Below are positions 1-7,050 of a stretch of DNA of 64,000 bases, in pieces. The stretch's first letter is position 1; each line of letters opens with the position of its first letter. The position numbers and the translations under genes are program-made. Source of the DNA: Bradyrhizobium sp. WSM1743 (GTDB taxonomy: Bacteria; Pseudomonadota; Alphaproteobacteria; Rhizobiales; Xanthobacteraceae); the NCBI RefSeq assembly GCF_000473065.1, contig NZ_KI421492.1:1-64000 (forward strand), written 5' to 3'. The notes under the pieces were generated by a model, which did no database searches, was not told the origin of the DNA, and saw nothing but the letters and a program-made list of their open reading frames with translations.

Positions 1-193
1 GTTCCCGCGCCCAGTAATGCGCCCCGCCGCAGGCTTCCATCCCGACCTTCGTCGCCGGCAGCCGTGCGAAGAAGGCCAGCATGTCACGCCGGCGCAGTTT
101 CTTGCGCAGCACCGGTTGCTCCGCTGCGTCAACCCCATGCAGCTGGAAAACACTCTTGGACGTATCCACTCCAATTCGGATAACCTCGCTCAC
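1..193 (-). CDS. IS110-family transposase, N-terminal part (runs off the left edge)
   Basis: Read on the minus strand from a GTG at 193, the first 64 codons give a protein beginning VSEVIRIGVDTSKSVFQLHG and containing GMEACGGAHYWAR. This is the start of an IS110-type DEDD transposase: the Asp in GVDTSK and the Glu in GMEACG fit the first two acidic catalytic positions of the RuvC-like fold. The rest lies outside the window, so I cannot say whether the element is intact. Bases 194 to about 300 probably include the end of the element, but IS110 members usually lack clear terminal inverted repeats and I could not place a boundary. The gene runs away from comF. Confidence 0.8.
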   Translation of the reverse strand, partial: MSEVIRIGVDTSKSVFQLHGVDAAEQPVLRKKLRRRDMLAFFARLPATKVGMEACGGAHYWARE

Positions 194-425
194 GGACGGC
201 TCCCTTGTCTGAGATCTAAACCGACCTCATTCTGGCACACTGATGCCGTCGGGGGGCCGTCCACCCCAACAGGGAATGCCCAGCAGGTCGCGGTGAGATG
301 GGTCCCGGCTCAGCAGCGCACCGCTGCACCGGACGATGCTTCGCACCGCCGGGGAAGCGCTGCGCTGCGTCCGGGGCACGAGGGCGTGGCTTGAGCACTG
401 TCGAGCGGAACGCTAGCCTCTCCTC

Positions 426-1223
426 ATGGAAGCCGACACTGCCCCTCCCCGTTCCATCCCTGCACCGCTGCGAGCCGCATGGACCGCCGGCCGCCACATG
501 CTGGCGCGCGCAGCACGACTTGCCCTGGACATCGCGCTGCCGACACTGTGCGTGTCCTGCCGCGAGCCGGTGGACGGCGAAGGCGTTTGCGCTTCGTGCT
601 GGGCGCGGCTGTCGTTCATCGAACGGCCCTATTGCCCGCGGCTCGGCATTCCCTTCGTCTATGATCCCGGCTCCGACATGCTGTCGATGGAGGCGATTGC
701 GAGCCCGCCGGCCTACCAGCGCGCCCGCGCCGCGGTGCGCTATGACGACGTCGCGCGCACGCTGGTGCATGCGCTCAAATACCAGGACCGCACCGATCTG
801 GCGCCGGCCATGGGCCGCTGGATGGCACGGGCCGGCAGCGAGTTGCTCGCTGGCGCCGACATGCTGGTGCCTGTGCCTCTGCATTGGCGGCGAGCCTGGC
901 GCCGCCGCTACAACCAGTCCGGAGCGCTGGCGCGCATCATCGAGCGGCAGAGCGGGGTCAAGGCGCGGGGCGACGTGCTGCGGCGGGTGCGTGCGACCGA
1001 GCAGCAGATCGGCCTGTCGCGGGCCCAGCGCGCCACCAATGTGCAGGGCGCATTCCAGGTATCTGCCGACCGTCAGGCCGCGGTCCAGGGTCGCCGCATT
1101 GTCCTGATCGACGATGTCCTGACCTCGGGTGCGACATTGGATGCCTGCGCGCGTGTCTTACTTCGCGCCAAGGCGGCCCAGGTCGACGTGCTGGTGTTCG
1201 CCCGGGTTGTGGAGATCAGGTGA
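426..1223 (+). CDS. comF: ComF family phosphoribosyltransferase-like protein
   Basis: A 265-residue protein of the ComF/GntX family. Two CxxC pairs (C42/C45 and C55/C58) form the usual N-terminal zinc-ribbon. A PRPP-loop motif, VLIDDVLTSGATLDAC, starts near residue 226, as in type I phosphoribosyltransferases. In competent bacteria ComF helps take up transforming DNA; in most alphaproteobacteria the role is unproven. It heads a run with a glutaredoxin, a nitrilase-like amidase and a DUF1178 protein on the same strand, an order common in Rhizobiales. The ATG at 426 gives a normal-length protein. Confidence 0.9.
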   Translation: MEADTAPPRSIPAPLRAAWTAGRHMLARAARLALDIALPTLCVSCREPVDGEGVCASCWARLSFIERPYCPRLGIPFVYDPGSDMLSMEAIASPPAYQRARAAVRYDDVARTLVHALKYQDRTDLAPAMGRWMARAGSELLAGADMLVPVPLHWRRAWRRRYNQSGALARIIERQSGVKARGDVLRRVRATEQQIGLSRAQRATNVQGAFQVSADRQAAVQGRRIVLIDDVLTSGATLDACARVLLRAKAAQVDVLVFARVVEIR

Positions 1224-1270
1224 AGTCCCATATAATTCAATGAATTCATGACATGAGAGCGCCAGACGAG

Positions 1271-1546
1271 ATGACTGCTGCTGTCGAGATCTATACCAGG
1301 CCGGGCTGCGGCTATTGTTCCGCCGCCAAGTCGCTGCTGACCCGCAAGAAGGCGAGCTTCACCGAATTCGACGTCGCCAAGAACCCGTCCTGGCGCCAGG
1401 AAATGTACGGCCGCGCCGGCCAAGGTTCGACATTCCCGCAGATCTGGATCGGCAGCACCCATGTCGGCGGCTGTGACGACCTCTATGCGCTCGACCGCGA
1501 AGGCAAGCTCGACGGCATGCTCGAAAGCATCAGGGCCGCCTCATGA
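1271..1546 (+). CDS. grxC: glutaredoxin 3
   Basis: A 91-residue monothiol/dithiol redox protein that reduces disulfides with glutathione in the cytoplasm. The dithiol active site CGYC lies at C13/C16 within RPGCGYC, followed by the TFPQIWIG cis-Pro loop and the GGCDDLYAL glutathione-binding segment. The ATG at 1271 gives the usual length; an in-frame ATG at 1253 would add six residues not typical of the family. The stop overlaps the start of the next gene by four bases (ATGA), which suggests translational coupling. Confidence 0.92.
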   Translation: MTAAVEIYTRPGCGYCSAAKSLLTRKKASFTEFDVAKNPSWRQEMYGRAGQGSTFPQIWIGSTHVGGCDDLYALDREGKLDGMLESIRAAS

Positions 1547-2421
1547 GCGAGAATCGCACCTTCACCGCCGCCATGGTGCAACTGCGCACCGGCCTGATGC
1601 CCGGGCCGAGCCTCGAACAGGCAACGAGGCTGATCCGGCAGGCTGCTGCCAATGGCGCCGACTACGTGCAGACGCCCGAAGTCAGCAACATGATGCAGCT
1701 GAACCGTAAGGCATTGTTCGAGCATCTGCAGAGCGAGGAGGACGACACCTCGCTGAAGGCCTACCGGGCGCTCGCGGCGGAGCTGAAGATTCACCTCCAT
1801 GTCGGCTCGCTGGCGCTGCGCTTCTCGCCGGAGAAGGCGGTCAACCGCTCCTTCCTGATCGGGCCCGAGGGCGATGTGCTCGCGAGCTACGACAAGATCC
1901 ACATGTTCGACATCGAGCTGCCAGACGGCGAGAGCTATCGCGAATCCGCCAATTACCAGCCGGGCGAGACCGCCGTGATCTCGGATCTGCCCTGGGGCCG
2001 CATCGGGCTGACGATCTGCTACGATTTGCGCTTCCCCGCGCTGTACCGCGCGCTCGCCGAGAGCGGCGCGTATTTCATCACGGTGCCGTCCGCCTTCACC
2101 CGCAAGACCGGCGAAGCGCATTGGCACGTGCTGCTGCGTGCACGGGCGATCGAGACCGGCTGTTTCGTCTTCGCTGCAGCCCAGGCCGGCCTGCACGAGA
2201 ACAAGCGCGAGACCTATGGCCACTCGCTGATCATCGATCCCTGGGGCGAGATCCTCGCCGAGGGTGATGTCGAGCCCGGCATCATCATGGCCAAGATCGA
2301 TCCGGCCAAGGTCGAAACGGCGCGCCGGGCTATTCCATCGCTCCAGCACGGCCGTCGCTTCGGCGTCTCCGATCCCAAGGCGGGGCCGGACCATTTGCAC
2401 CTCGTGCGGGGCTCGGCATGA
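1543..2421 (+). CDS. carbon-nitrogen hydrolase (Nit1/deaminated glutathione amidase type)
   Basis: A 292-residue nitrilase-superfamily amidase. The catalytic triad is visible as E46 (TPEVSNM), K118 (YDKIHMFD) and C159 (LTICYDLRFP). The overall sequence fits the Nit1/Nit2 branch, whose best-studied job is repair of deaminated glutathione or hydrolysis of omega-amides. Its place directly after a glutaredoxin (4-base overlap) suits a glutathione-linked repair role, but that is inference. Its stop overlaps the next start by four bases, so grxC, this gene and the DUF1178 gene are probably one operon. Confidence 0.88.
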   Translation: MSENRTFTAAMVQLRTGLMPGPSLEQATRLIRQAAANGADYVQTPEVSNMMQLNRKALFEHLQSEEDDTSLKAYRALAAELKIHLHVGSLALRFSPEKAVNRSFLIGPEGDVLASYDKIHMFDIELPDGESYRESANYQPGETAVISDLPWGRIGLTICYDLRFPALYRALAESGAYFITVPSAFTRKTGEAHWHVLLRARAIETGCFVFAAAQAGLHENKRETYGHSLIIDPWGEILAEGDVEPGIIMAKIDPAKVETARRAIPSLQHGRRFGVSDPKAGPDHLHLVRGSA

Positions 2422-2897
2422 TCCGCTACGCGCTTCGCTGCGACCGCGACCACGACTTCGAGAGCTGGTTCCAGAGCTCGTCGGCCTATGATTCGCAGGT
2501 GAAGCGGAAGCTCGTGACCTGCCCGATCTGCGGCTCAGCCAAGGTCGACAAGGCGATCATGGCGCCGCGCATCGTCGGCAAGAAGGGGCGCGCGGCGCTA
2601 TCGCCCGAACCGGCCACCACGGCCGCGACGCCCGACGCTGCACCGTCCGGACCGACCTCGCTGCTGATGGCGCAGGAGCGCGAGCTGCGCGCGAAGCTGA
2701 AGGAGCTGCGCGATCACATCGTCAAGAACGCGGACAATGTCGGCGACCGTTTTGCCAACGAGGCCCGCGCCATGCATTACGGCGACAAGGAGCACCGTCC
2801 GATCTACGGCGAGGCCTCGCCGGAAGAGGCGAAGTCGCTGATCGACGAAGGCATCGAGGTCTCGCCACTGCCGACGCTGCCGGAAGACCGGAACTGA
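2418..2897 (+). CDS. DUF1178 family protein
   Basis: A 159-residue protein beginning MIRYALRCDRDHDFESWF with cysteines at positions 8, 35 and 38 (CPICGS), a probable zinc-ribbon. The rest is a hydrophilic helical stretch ending in acidic residues. This is the DUF1178 family, which has no known function and usually sits next to the nitrilase-like gene as here. The start overlaps the preceding stop by four bases. It is the last gene of the comF-grxC run; an intergenic palindrome follows. Confidence 0.88.
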   Translation: MIRYALRCDRDHDFESWFQSSSAYDSQVKRKLVTCPICGSAKVDKAIMAPRIVGKKGRAALSPEPATTAATPDAAPSGPTSLLMAQERELRAKLKELRDHIVKNADNVGDRFANEARAMHYGDKEHRPIYGEASPEEAKSLIDEGIEVSPLPTLPEDRN

Positions 2898-3008
2898 CGC
2901 GCAAAGCGCGTCATCCCGGGATGGTCCGAAGGACCAGACCTCAGATGCGCAATTGCGCATCGGGGATCTCGAGATTCCGGGTTCGCCCTTCGGGCGCCCC
3001 GGAATGAC
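2898..3008. repeat. dispersed intergenic palindrome, family A, copy 1
   Basis: The stretch carries nested inverted repeats: GCGCAAAGCGCG at its left end, GATGCGCAATTGCGCATC in the middle, and CGCCCTTCGGGCG followed by CCCCGGAATGAC at its right end. A related copy lies at 15733-15835 with the same right-hand end (GGCGCCCCGGAATGAC) and the same middle palindrome. Both copies lie between genes and close to stop codons. This is the type of repeated palindrome widely seen between rhizobial genes. Confidence 0.75.
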
Positions 3009-3014
3009 AGCCAG

Positions 3015-3914
3015 CTAAGCCCCCACCAGCAACGCTACGCCCAGCACGATCAGCGCGATGCCAAAAATCTCGCGCGGCGCGATCGGCTGCTTGAACGAGT
3101 AGTAGGCCACTGCTTGCGCGAACAGCACCTCGATCAGCGCGAGCGTGCGGACATTGGCGGCGGCCGTCAGCGCGAACGCCAGGAACCAGAATTGCGAGGC
3201 GAAGGCGCCCGTGAAGCCCGCCAGCATCGACGGCCGCCATAACCTAAGGATTCCCCGCAACACGTCTGGCGCGCGCCAGAGCAGATAGATCGTCAGCACC
3301 AGCGTCTGCACGAACAGGCCGAGCACCAGCGTGAACGATGAGGCCGTCACGAACGACACGTCCGGCACCGTGATGATGGCGCCGCGAAAACCGACCGCGG
3401 AGAGCGCGAACGCCGCCGCGGCGACGAGACCGGTAATGGTCGGCTTCAGCTCGGCAAAGCTCTTCTCGCCGCCAGGGCGTAGCGCGGTGATGACGACGCC
3501 GACGGTCGCGATCACGATCGCCAGCACCTTCAGCCAGGTCAGGTGATCGCCGAGGAAGACGAAGCCGAAGATCGCGGTCTGGATCGCTTCGGTCTTCAGG
3601 TAAGCCGTCGTCACGACAAAAGAGCGGTCGTTCATTGCGAGCAGCATCAGGCCGGTCGCCACGATCTGGCTGAGCGCGCCGAGCAGCAGCCAAGGCCAGA
3701 ACACGGCCGGCGGTGCGCTCAGATGATCGCCAGTCGCGACCAGGACCACGCCCAGGAACAGCAGCGAGAACGGGAAGCCAAACAGGAAGCGGATATTGGT
3801 CGCGCCCCAGGTCCCCAGCGGCTTCGTCAACGACCGCTGCATCGCATTGCGCGCGACTTGGCCCAGCGCGGCAATGACGGTGAAGGGAATCCAGAGGCTG
3901 GCGATGGTGAACAT
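3015..3914 (-). CDS. DMT superfamily (EamA) transporter
   Basis: A 299-residue integral membrane protein with about ten hydrophobic segments arranged as two EamA repeats, the layout of drug/metabolite exporters. The protein begins MFTIASLWIPFTVIAALG, itself a membrane segment, so the start at 3914 is reasonable. The substrate cannot be told from sequence. It converges with the DUF1178 gene, and the family A palindrome lies between them. Confidence 0.85.
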   Translation of the reverse strand: MFTIASLWIPFTVIAALGQVARNAMQRSLTKPLGTWGATNIRFLFGFPFSLLFLGVVLVATGDHLSAPPAVFWPWLLLGALSQIVATGLMLLAMNDRSFVVTTAYLKTEAIQTAIFGFVFLGDHLTWLKVLAIVIATVGVVITALRPGGEKSFAELKPTITGLVAAAAFALSAVGFRGAIITVPDVSFVTASSFTLVLGLFVQTLVLTIYLLWRAPDVLRGILRLWRPSMLAGFTGAFASQFWFLAFALTAAANVRTLALIEVLFAQAVAYYSFKQPIAPREIFGIALIVLGVALLVGA

Positions 3915-4019
3915 GGGGGTTGGGCGGAGAGCTTGAGACTTTGTCCAACCTGCAGTTAGCGGTGAAGCAGGTCAATCACGCCCACGTCATAGGAGCGATG
4001 CTTACGCCTCACTGAGCCT

Positions 4020-4787
4020 TCACACCATCGCTTCGGCCACCACCATGTAGTTCACGTCCATGTCCGACGAGAGCGACCATTTGTCGGCGAAGGGTGAGTA
4101 GACGACGCCGGCCTGCTCGGTGATGACGAGGCGGTTGTCGAGCAGATATTTGGTCAGCTCGTCGGGGGTGACGAACTTGTTCCATTCGTGGGTGCCGCGC
4201 GGCAGCCAGCGCAGGACGTATTCGGCGCCGACGATGGCGAGGGCGAAGCTCTTCCAGTTGCGGTTCAGCGTCGAGACCACCATCAGGCCGTTCGGCTTCA
4301 GCATCGTGGCGCAGCGCTTCAGGAAGATGCCCACGTCGGTGACGTGCTCGACCACCTCCATCGCCAACACGATGTCGAAGCGCTCGCGCGGGTCGATCTC
4401 CTCCACCGTGGTGCAGCGATAGTCGATCGCCAGATGGCTCTTGTCGGCGTGCAGCTTCGCCGCCGCGATGTTGCTCGCCGAAGGGTCGATGCCGACGACC
4501 TGGGCCCCCAGGCGCGACAGCGGCTCGCAGAGCAGGCCGGCCCCGCAACCGATGTCGAGCACGCGGAGACCCCCGAGGCAATTGAGGCTGCGGACGTTGC
4601 GCTCGAACTTGCGGCAGGCAGCGTCGCGGATGTAGCCGAGCCGCAGCGGGTTGATCCGGTGCAGCGGCGCCATCTTGCCCTTGGGGTCCCACCACTCCGC
4701 CGAGAGTTTTGAGAATTTCGCGATCTCGGCGGCGTCGACGGTCGAGCCCGGCTGGGCGGAGAGGGAAGTATTTTGCTGCATGCTCAT
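4020..4787 (-). CDS. ubiG: 3-demethylubiquinol / 2-polyprenyl-6-hydroxyphenol O-methyltransferase
   Basis: A 255-residue SAM-dependent methyltransferase that carries out the two O-methylations of ubiquinone synthesis. Seen in the sequence: the UbiG-type N-terminal block KFSKLSAEWWDPKGKMAPLH (residues 24-43), SAM motif I VLDIGCGAG (76-84), the acidic loop IDPS, and the conserved segment AMEVVEHVTD. The C-terminal HEWNKFVTPDEL block is typical of UbiG. It lies 14 bases downstream of the PH-domain gene on the same strand and may share its transcript. Confidence 0.94.
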   Translation of the reverse strand: MSMQQNTSLSAQPGSTVDAAEIAKFSKLSAEWWDPKGKMAPLHRINPLRLGYIRDAACRKFERNVRSLNCLGGLRVLDIGCGAGLLCEPLSRLGAQVVGIDPSASNIAAAKLHADKSHLAIDYRCTTVEEIDPRERFDIVLAMEVVEHVTDVGIFLKRCATMLKPNGLMVVSTLNRNWKSFALAIVGAEYVLRWLPRGTHEWNKFVTPDELTKYLLDNRLVITEQAGVVYSPFADKWSLSSDMDVNYMVVAEAMV

Positions 4788-4801
4788 GGTTACGCGCGGT
4801 C

Positions 4802-5269
4802 CTACCGCGTGGTGATCGAACTACGGAAAGCCAGCGGCGAGGCGATGGTCTTGATCGTCTCGATCCCCTCGCCGACGCCGCGTATCGTCACGTCGCCGTA
4901 ATTGAGAATACGTCCAAGAATGGTCTGATCGACGTCGACGCTCTCGACCTTGTCCAGCGCCATCTCAAACGTGCGGCGCTTGATGAACCCGGTCTTGTGC
5001 ACGACCCTGAGGTTGGTGACGTCGGTCTCGGTGGTGAACCGATGGAACCAGCCCTTGATGGTCCAGTACAAGGCCGCCAGGGCCACGAGACCAGAGGCGA
5101 CGAGGCAAAGCAAAACGAGCCCGTCGGCGGTGGCCTGCCGCGACAGGATGAGCAGGGCCAGCGCCACGATCCAGGCCACGATGGCCGGGAAATAGAAGAT
5201 CCAGTGCGCATTGGTCGAATACAGCACCCGCTCGCCCGGTTGCAGGATCTCGTCGATATAGCGCGCCAT
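4802..5269 (-). CDS. PH domain-containing membrane protein (bPH2/YdbS-like)
   Basis: A 155-residue protein with two close transmembrane segments (roughly residues 22-65) followed by a bacterial PH-like domain, including RFTTETDVTNLRVVHKTG and a GDVTIRG strand. Members of this DUF304/bPH2 family are membrane proteins of poorly known function. The ATG at 5269 (MARYIDEILQPGE) is chosen because the family begins close to this; the longer reading to 5368 adds an Arg/Gly/Pro-rich segment of the sort seen in untranslated DNA. It is divergent from lysC. Confidence 0.82.
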   Translation of the reverse strand: MARYIDEILQPGERVLYSTNAHWIFYFPAIVAWIVALALLILSRQATADGLVLLCLVASGLVALAALYWTIKGWFHRFTTETDVTNLRVVHKTGFIKRRTFEMALDKVESVDVDQTILGRILNYGDVTIRGVGEGIETIKTIASPLAFRSSITTR

Positions 5270-5419
5270 GACCTCGGTTAACCCACTACCCCGCACCCTG
5301 CCCCGCAGGAACCCGCTTGCCCCCGGCCCCGCCGCTCTGTATACGCGCGGTCGGTGTCCGCGAGGCACGTCCAGTGCGGGTCACCATACTGATCCTTATG
5401 AAGGAATGCACGCGTCGTC

Positions 5420-6676
5420 ATGAGCCGCCTCGTGATGAAATTCGGCGGCACGTCCGTCGCCAACATCGAACGTATCCGCAACGTCGCACGCCATGTGAAG
5501 CGTGAGGTCGACGCCGGCCATGAAGTGGCCGTGGTCGTCTCCGCCATGGCCGGCAAGACCAACGAGCTGGTCGCCTGGTGCACCGAGGCTTCGCCGATGC
5601 ATGACGCGCGCGAATACGACGCCGTGGTCGCCTCCGGCGAACAGGTCACGTCCGGCCTCCTTGCCATCTTGCTCCAGGGCATGGGCATCCAGGCCCGCTC
5701 CTGGCAGGGTTGGCAGATCCCGATCAAGACCAGCGACGCCCATGCCTCGGCCCGGATCGAGGACATCGACGGCAGCGAGATCATCAAGCGCTTTAGGGAG
5801 CGCAAGGAGGTCGCGGTCATCGCCGGCTTCCAGGGCATCAACCCCGAGACGGGTCGCATCACCACGCTCGGCCGTGGCGGCTCCGACACCTCGGCCGTGG
5901 CGATCGCCGCCGCCGTCAAGGCGGACCGTTGCGACATCTACACCGACGTCGACGGCGTCTACACCACCGACCCGCGAATCGTGCCGAAGGCCAAGAGACT
6001 CGACAAGATCGCGTTCGAAGACATGCTGGAACTGGCCTCGCAGGGCGCCAAAGTGCTCCAGGTCCGCTCGGTGGAACTCGGCATGGTCCACAACATGCCG
6101 ATCTTCGTCCGATCGAGCTTCGACAAGCCCGAGGATATTGACCCGCATGCCAACCAGCCGCCCGGCACGCTGATCTGCAGCGAGGAGGAGATCATGGAAA
6201 GCCACGTCGTCACCGGCATCGCCTTTTCGAAGGACGAGGCCCAGATCTCGGTGCGCCAGATCGAGGACAAGCCTGGCGTTGCGGCCTCGATCTTCGGCCC
6301 GCTGGCGGATGCCAACATCAACGTCGACATGATCGTGCAGAATGTTTCCGAGGACGGCAAGACCACCGACCTCACCTTCACGGTGCCGGCGGCCGACTAC
6401 ACCCGCGCCAAGGATACGATTACCGCGGCCAAGGCCAAGATCGGCTATGCACGGCTCGATACCGCCACCGACGTCGCCAAGATCTCGGTGATCGGCAGCG
6501 GCATGCGCAGCCACGCCGGCGTCGCCGCCCAGGCGTTCTCGGCCCTTGCGGGGCGGAACATCAACATCCGGGCCATTACAACCTCCGAGATCAAATTCTC
6601 GGTCTTGATCGATACCGCCTATACCGAGCTTGCGGTGCGCACGCTGCACACGCTCTACGGCCTCGATCAGGCCTGA
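5420..6676 (+). CDS. lysC: aspartate kinase
   Basis: A 418-residue aspartokinase, first enzyme of lysine, threonine and methionine synthesis. The kinase motif KFGGTS is at residues 7-12 and the catalytic domain runs through TLGRGGSDTSAVA and the DVDGVYTTDPR segment. Two ACT domains follow (around IEDKPGVAASIF and SVIGSGMRSHAGV), so feedback control by end-product amino acids is expected. This is the monofunctional alpha-beta type of the usual length. A hairpin begins at its stop codon. Confidence 0.96.
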   Translation: MSRLVMKFGGTSVANIERIRNVARHVKREVDAGHEVAVVVSAMAGKTNELVAWCTEASPMHDAREYDAVVASGEQVTSGLLAILLQGMGIQARSWQGWQIPIKTSDAHASARIEDIDGSEIIKRFRERKEVAVIAGFQGINPETGRITTLGRGGSDTSAVAIAAAVKADRCDIYTDVDGVYTTDPRIVPKAKRLDKIAFEDMLELASQGAKVLQVRSVELGMVHNMPIFVRSSFDKPEDIDPHANQPPGTLICSEEEIMESHVVTGIAFSKDEAQISVRQIEDKPGVAASIFGPLADANINVDMIVQNVSEDGKTTDLTFTVPAADYTRAKDTITAAKAKIGYARLDTATDVAKISVIGSGMRSHAGVAAQAFSALAGRNINIRAITTSEIKFSVLIDTAYTELAVRTLHTLYGLDQA

Positions 6677-6699
6677 AGCGCGACCCTCGTCGCGCTTCA
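6674..6699 (+). terminator. hairpin at the lysC stop codon
   Basis: A perfect 11-base-pair stem, TGAAGCGCGAC, four-base loop CCTC, then GTCGCGCTTCA. The stem includes the lysC TGA. The following bases (GATTGTCGTTTG) are only weakly T-rich, so it may stabilise the mRNA end or act as a weak intrinsic terminator. Confidence 0.5.
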
Positions 6700-7050
6700 G
6701 ATTGTCGTTTGAGCATGGTCTTTCCGGAAAACCGCTTCGCACTTTTCCGGACCATGCCTGGGCTAATTTTCTCTTAGCGGTCGCAGCAAACGCGAAGGTA
6801 TACACACCTTCGCGTTTGGCAGGCGTTTTGCTTGGCAAAACAAGCCTCAATTCGCTATACGGCGGACAGGGTGGGCTGCCGCAGACTGTGTCCCAGTTCA
6901 GGCGGCGCTGATTCGGTACAAGCGCCAAATCTCGGGTAGATTTTGAGCTTGCGCCTGCGCCGGACAAACAATTTGGTTGTTTTTCTGGAATTTTGGGCCA
7001 GCCGCCGGCCGATACCGCCGGGCCCGGCAGACGGAGGAGATTGACGGTTC
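6677..7050. repeat. lysC-ptsP intergenic region with rhizobial palindrome (family B) and a second hairpin
   Basis: No gene is seen here. Bases 6711-6757 match the very common rhizobial palindrome pattern GAGCATG...TTTCCGGAAAACCG...TTTTCCGG.CCATGC. Bases 6788-6817 form a perfect 11-base-pair hairpin, AAACGCGAAGG, eight-base loop, CCTTCGCGTTT. After 6830 the DNA becomes AT-richer, and the ptsP promoter is probably there, though I cannot name its boxes. A purine-rich GGAGGAG lies about 15 bases before the ptsP start. Confidence 0.6.
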
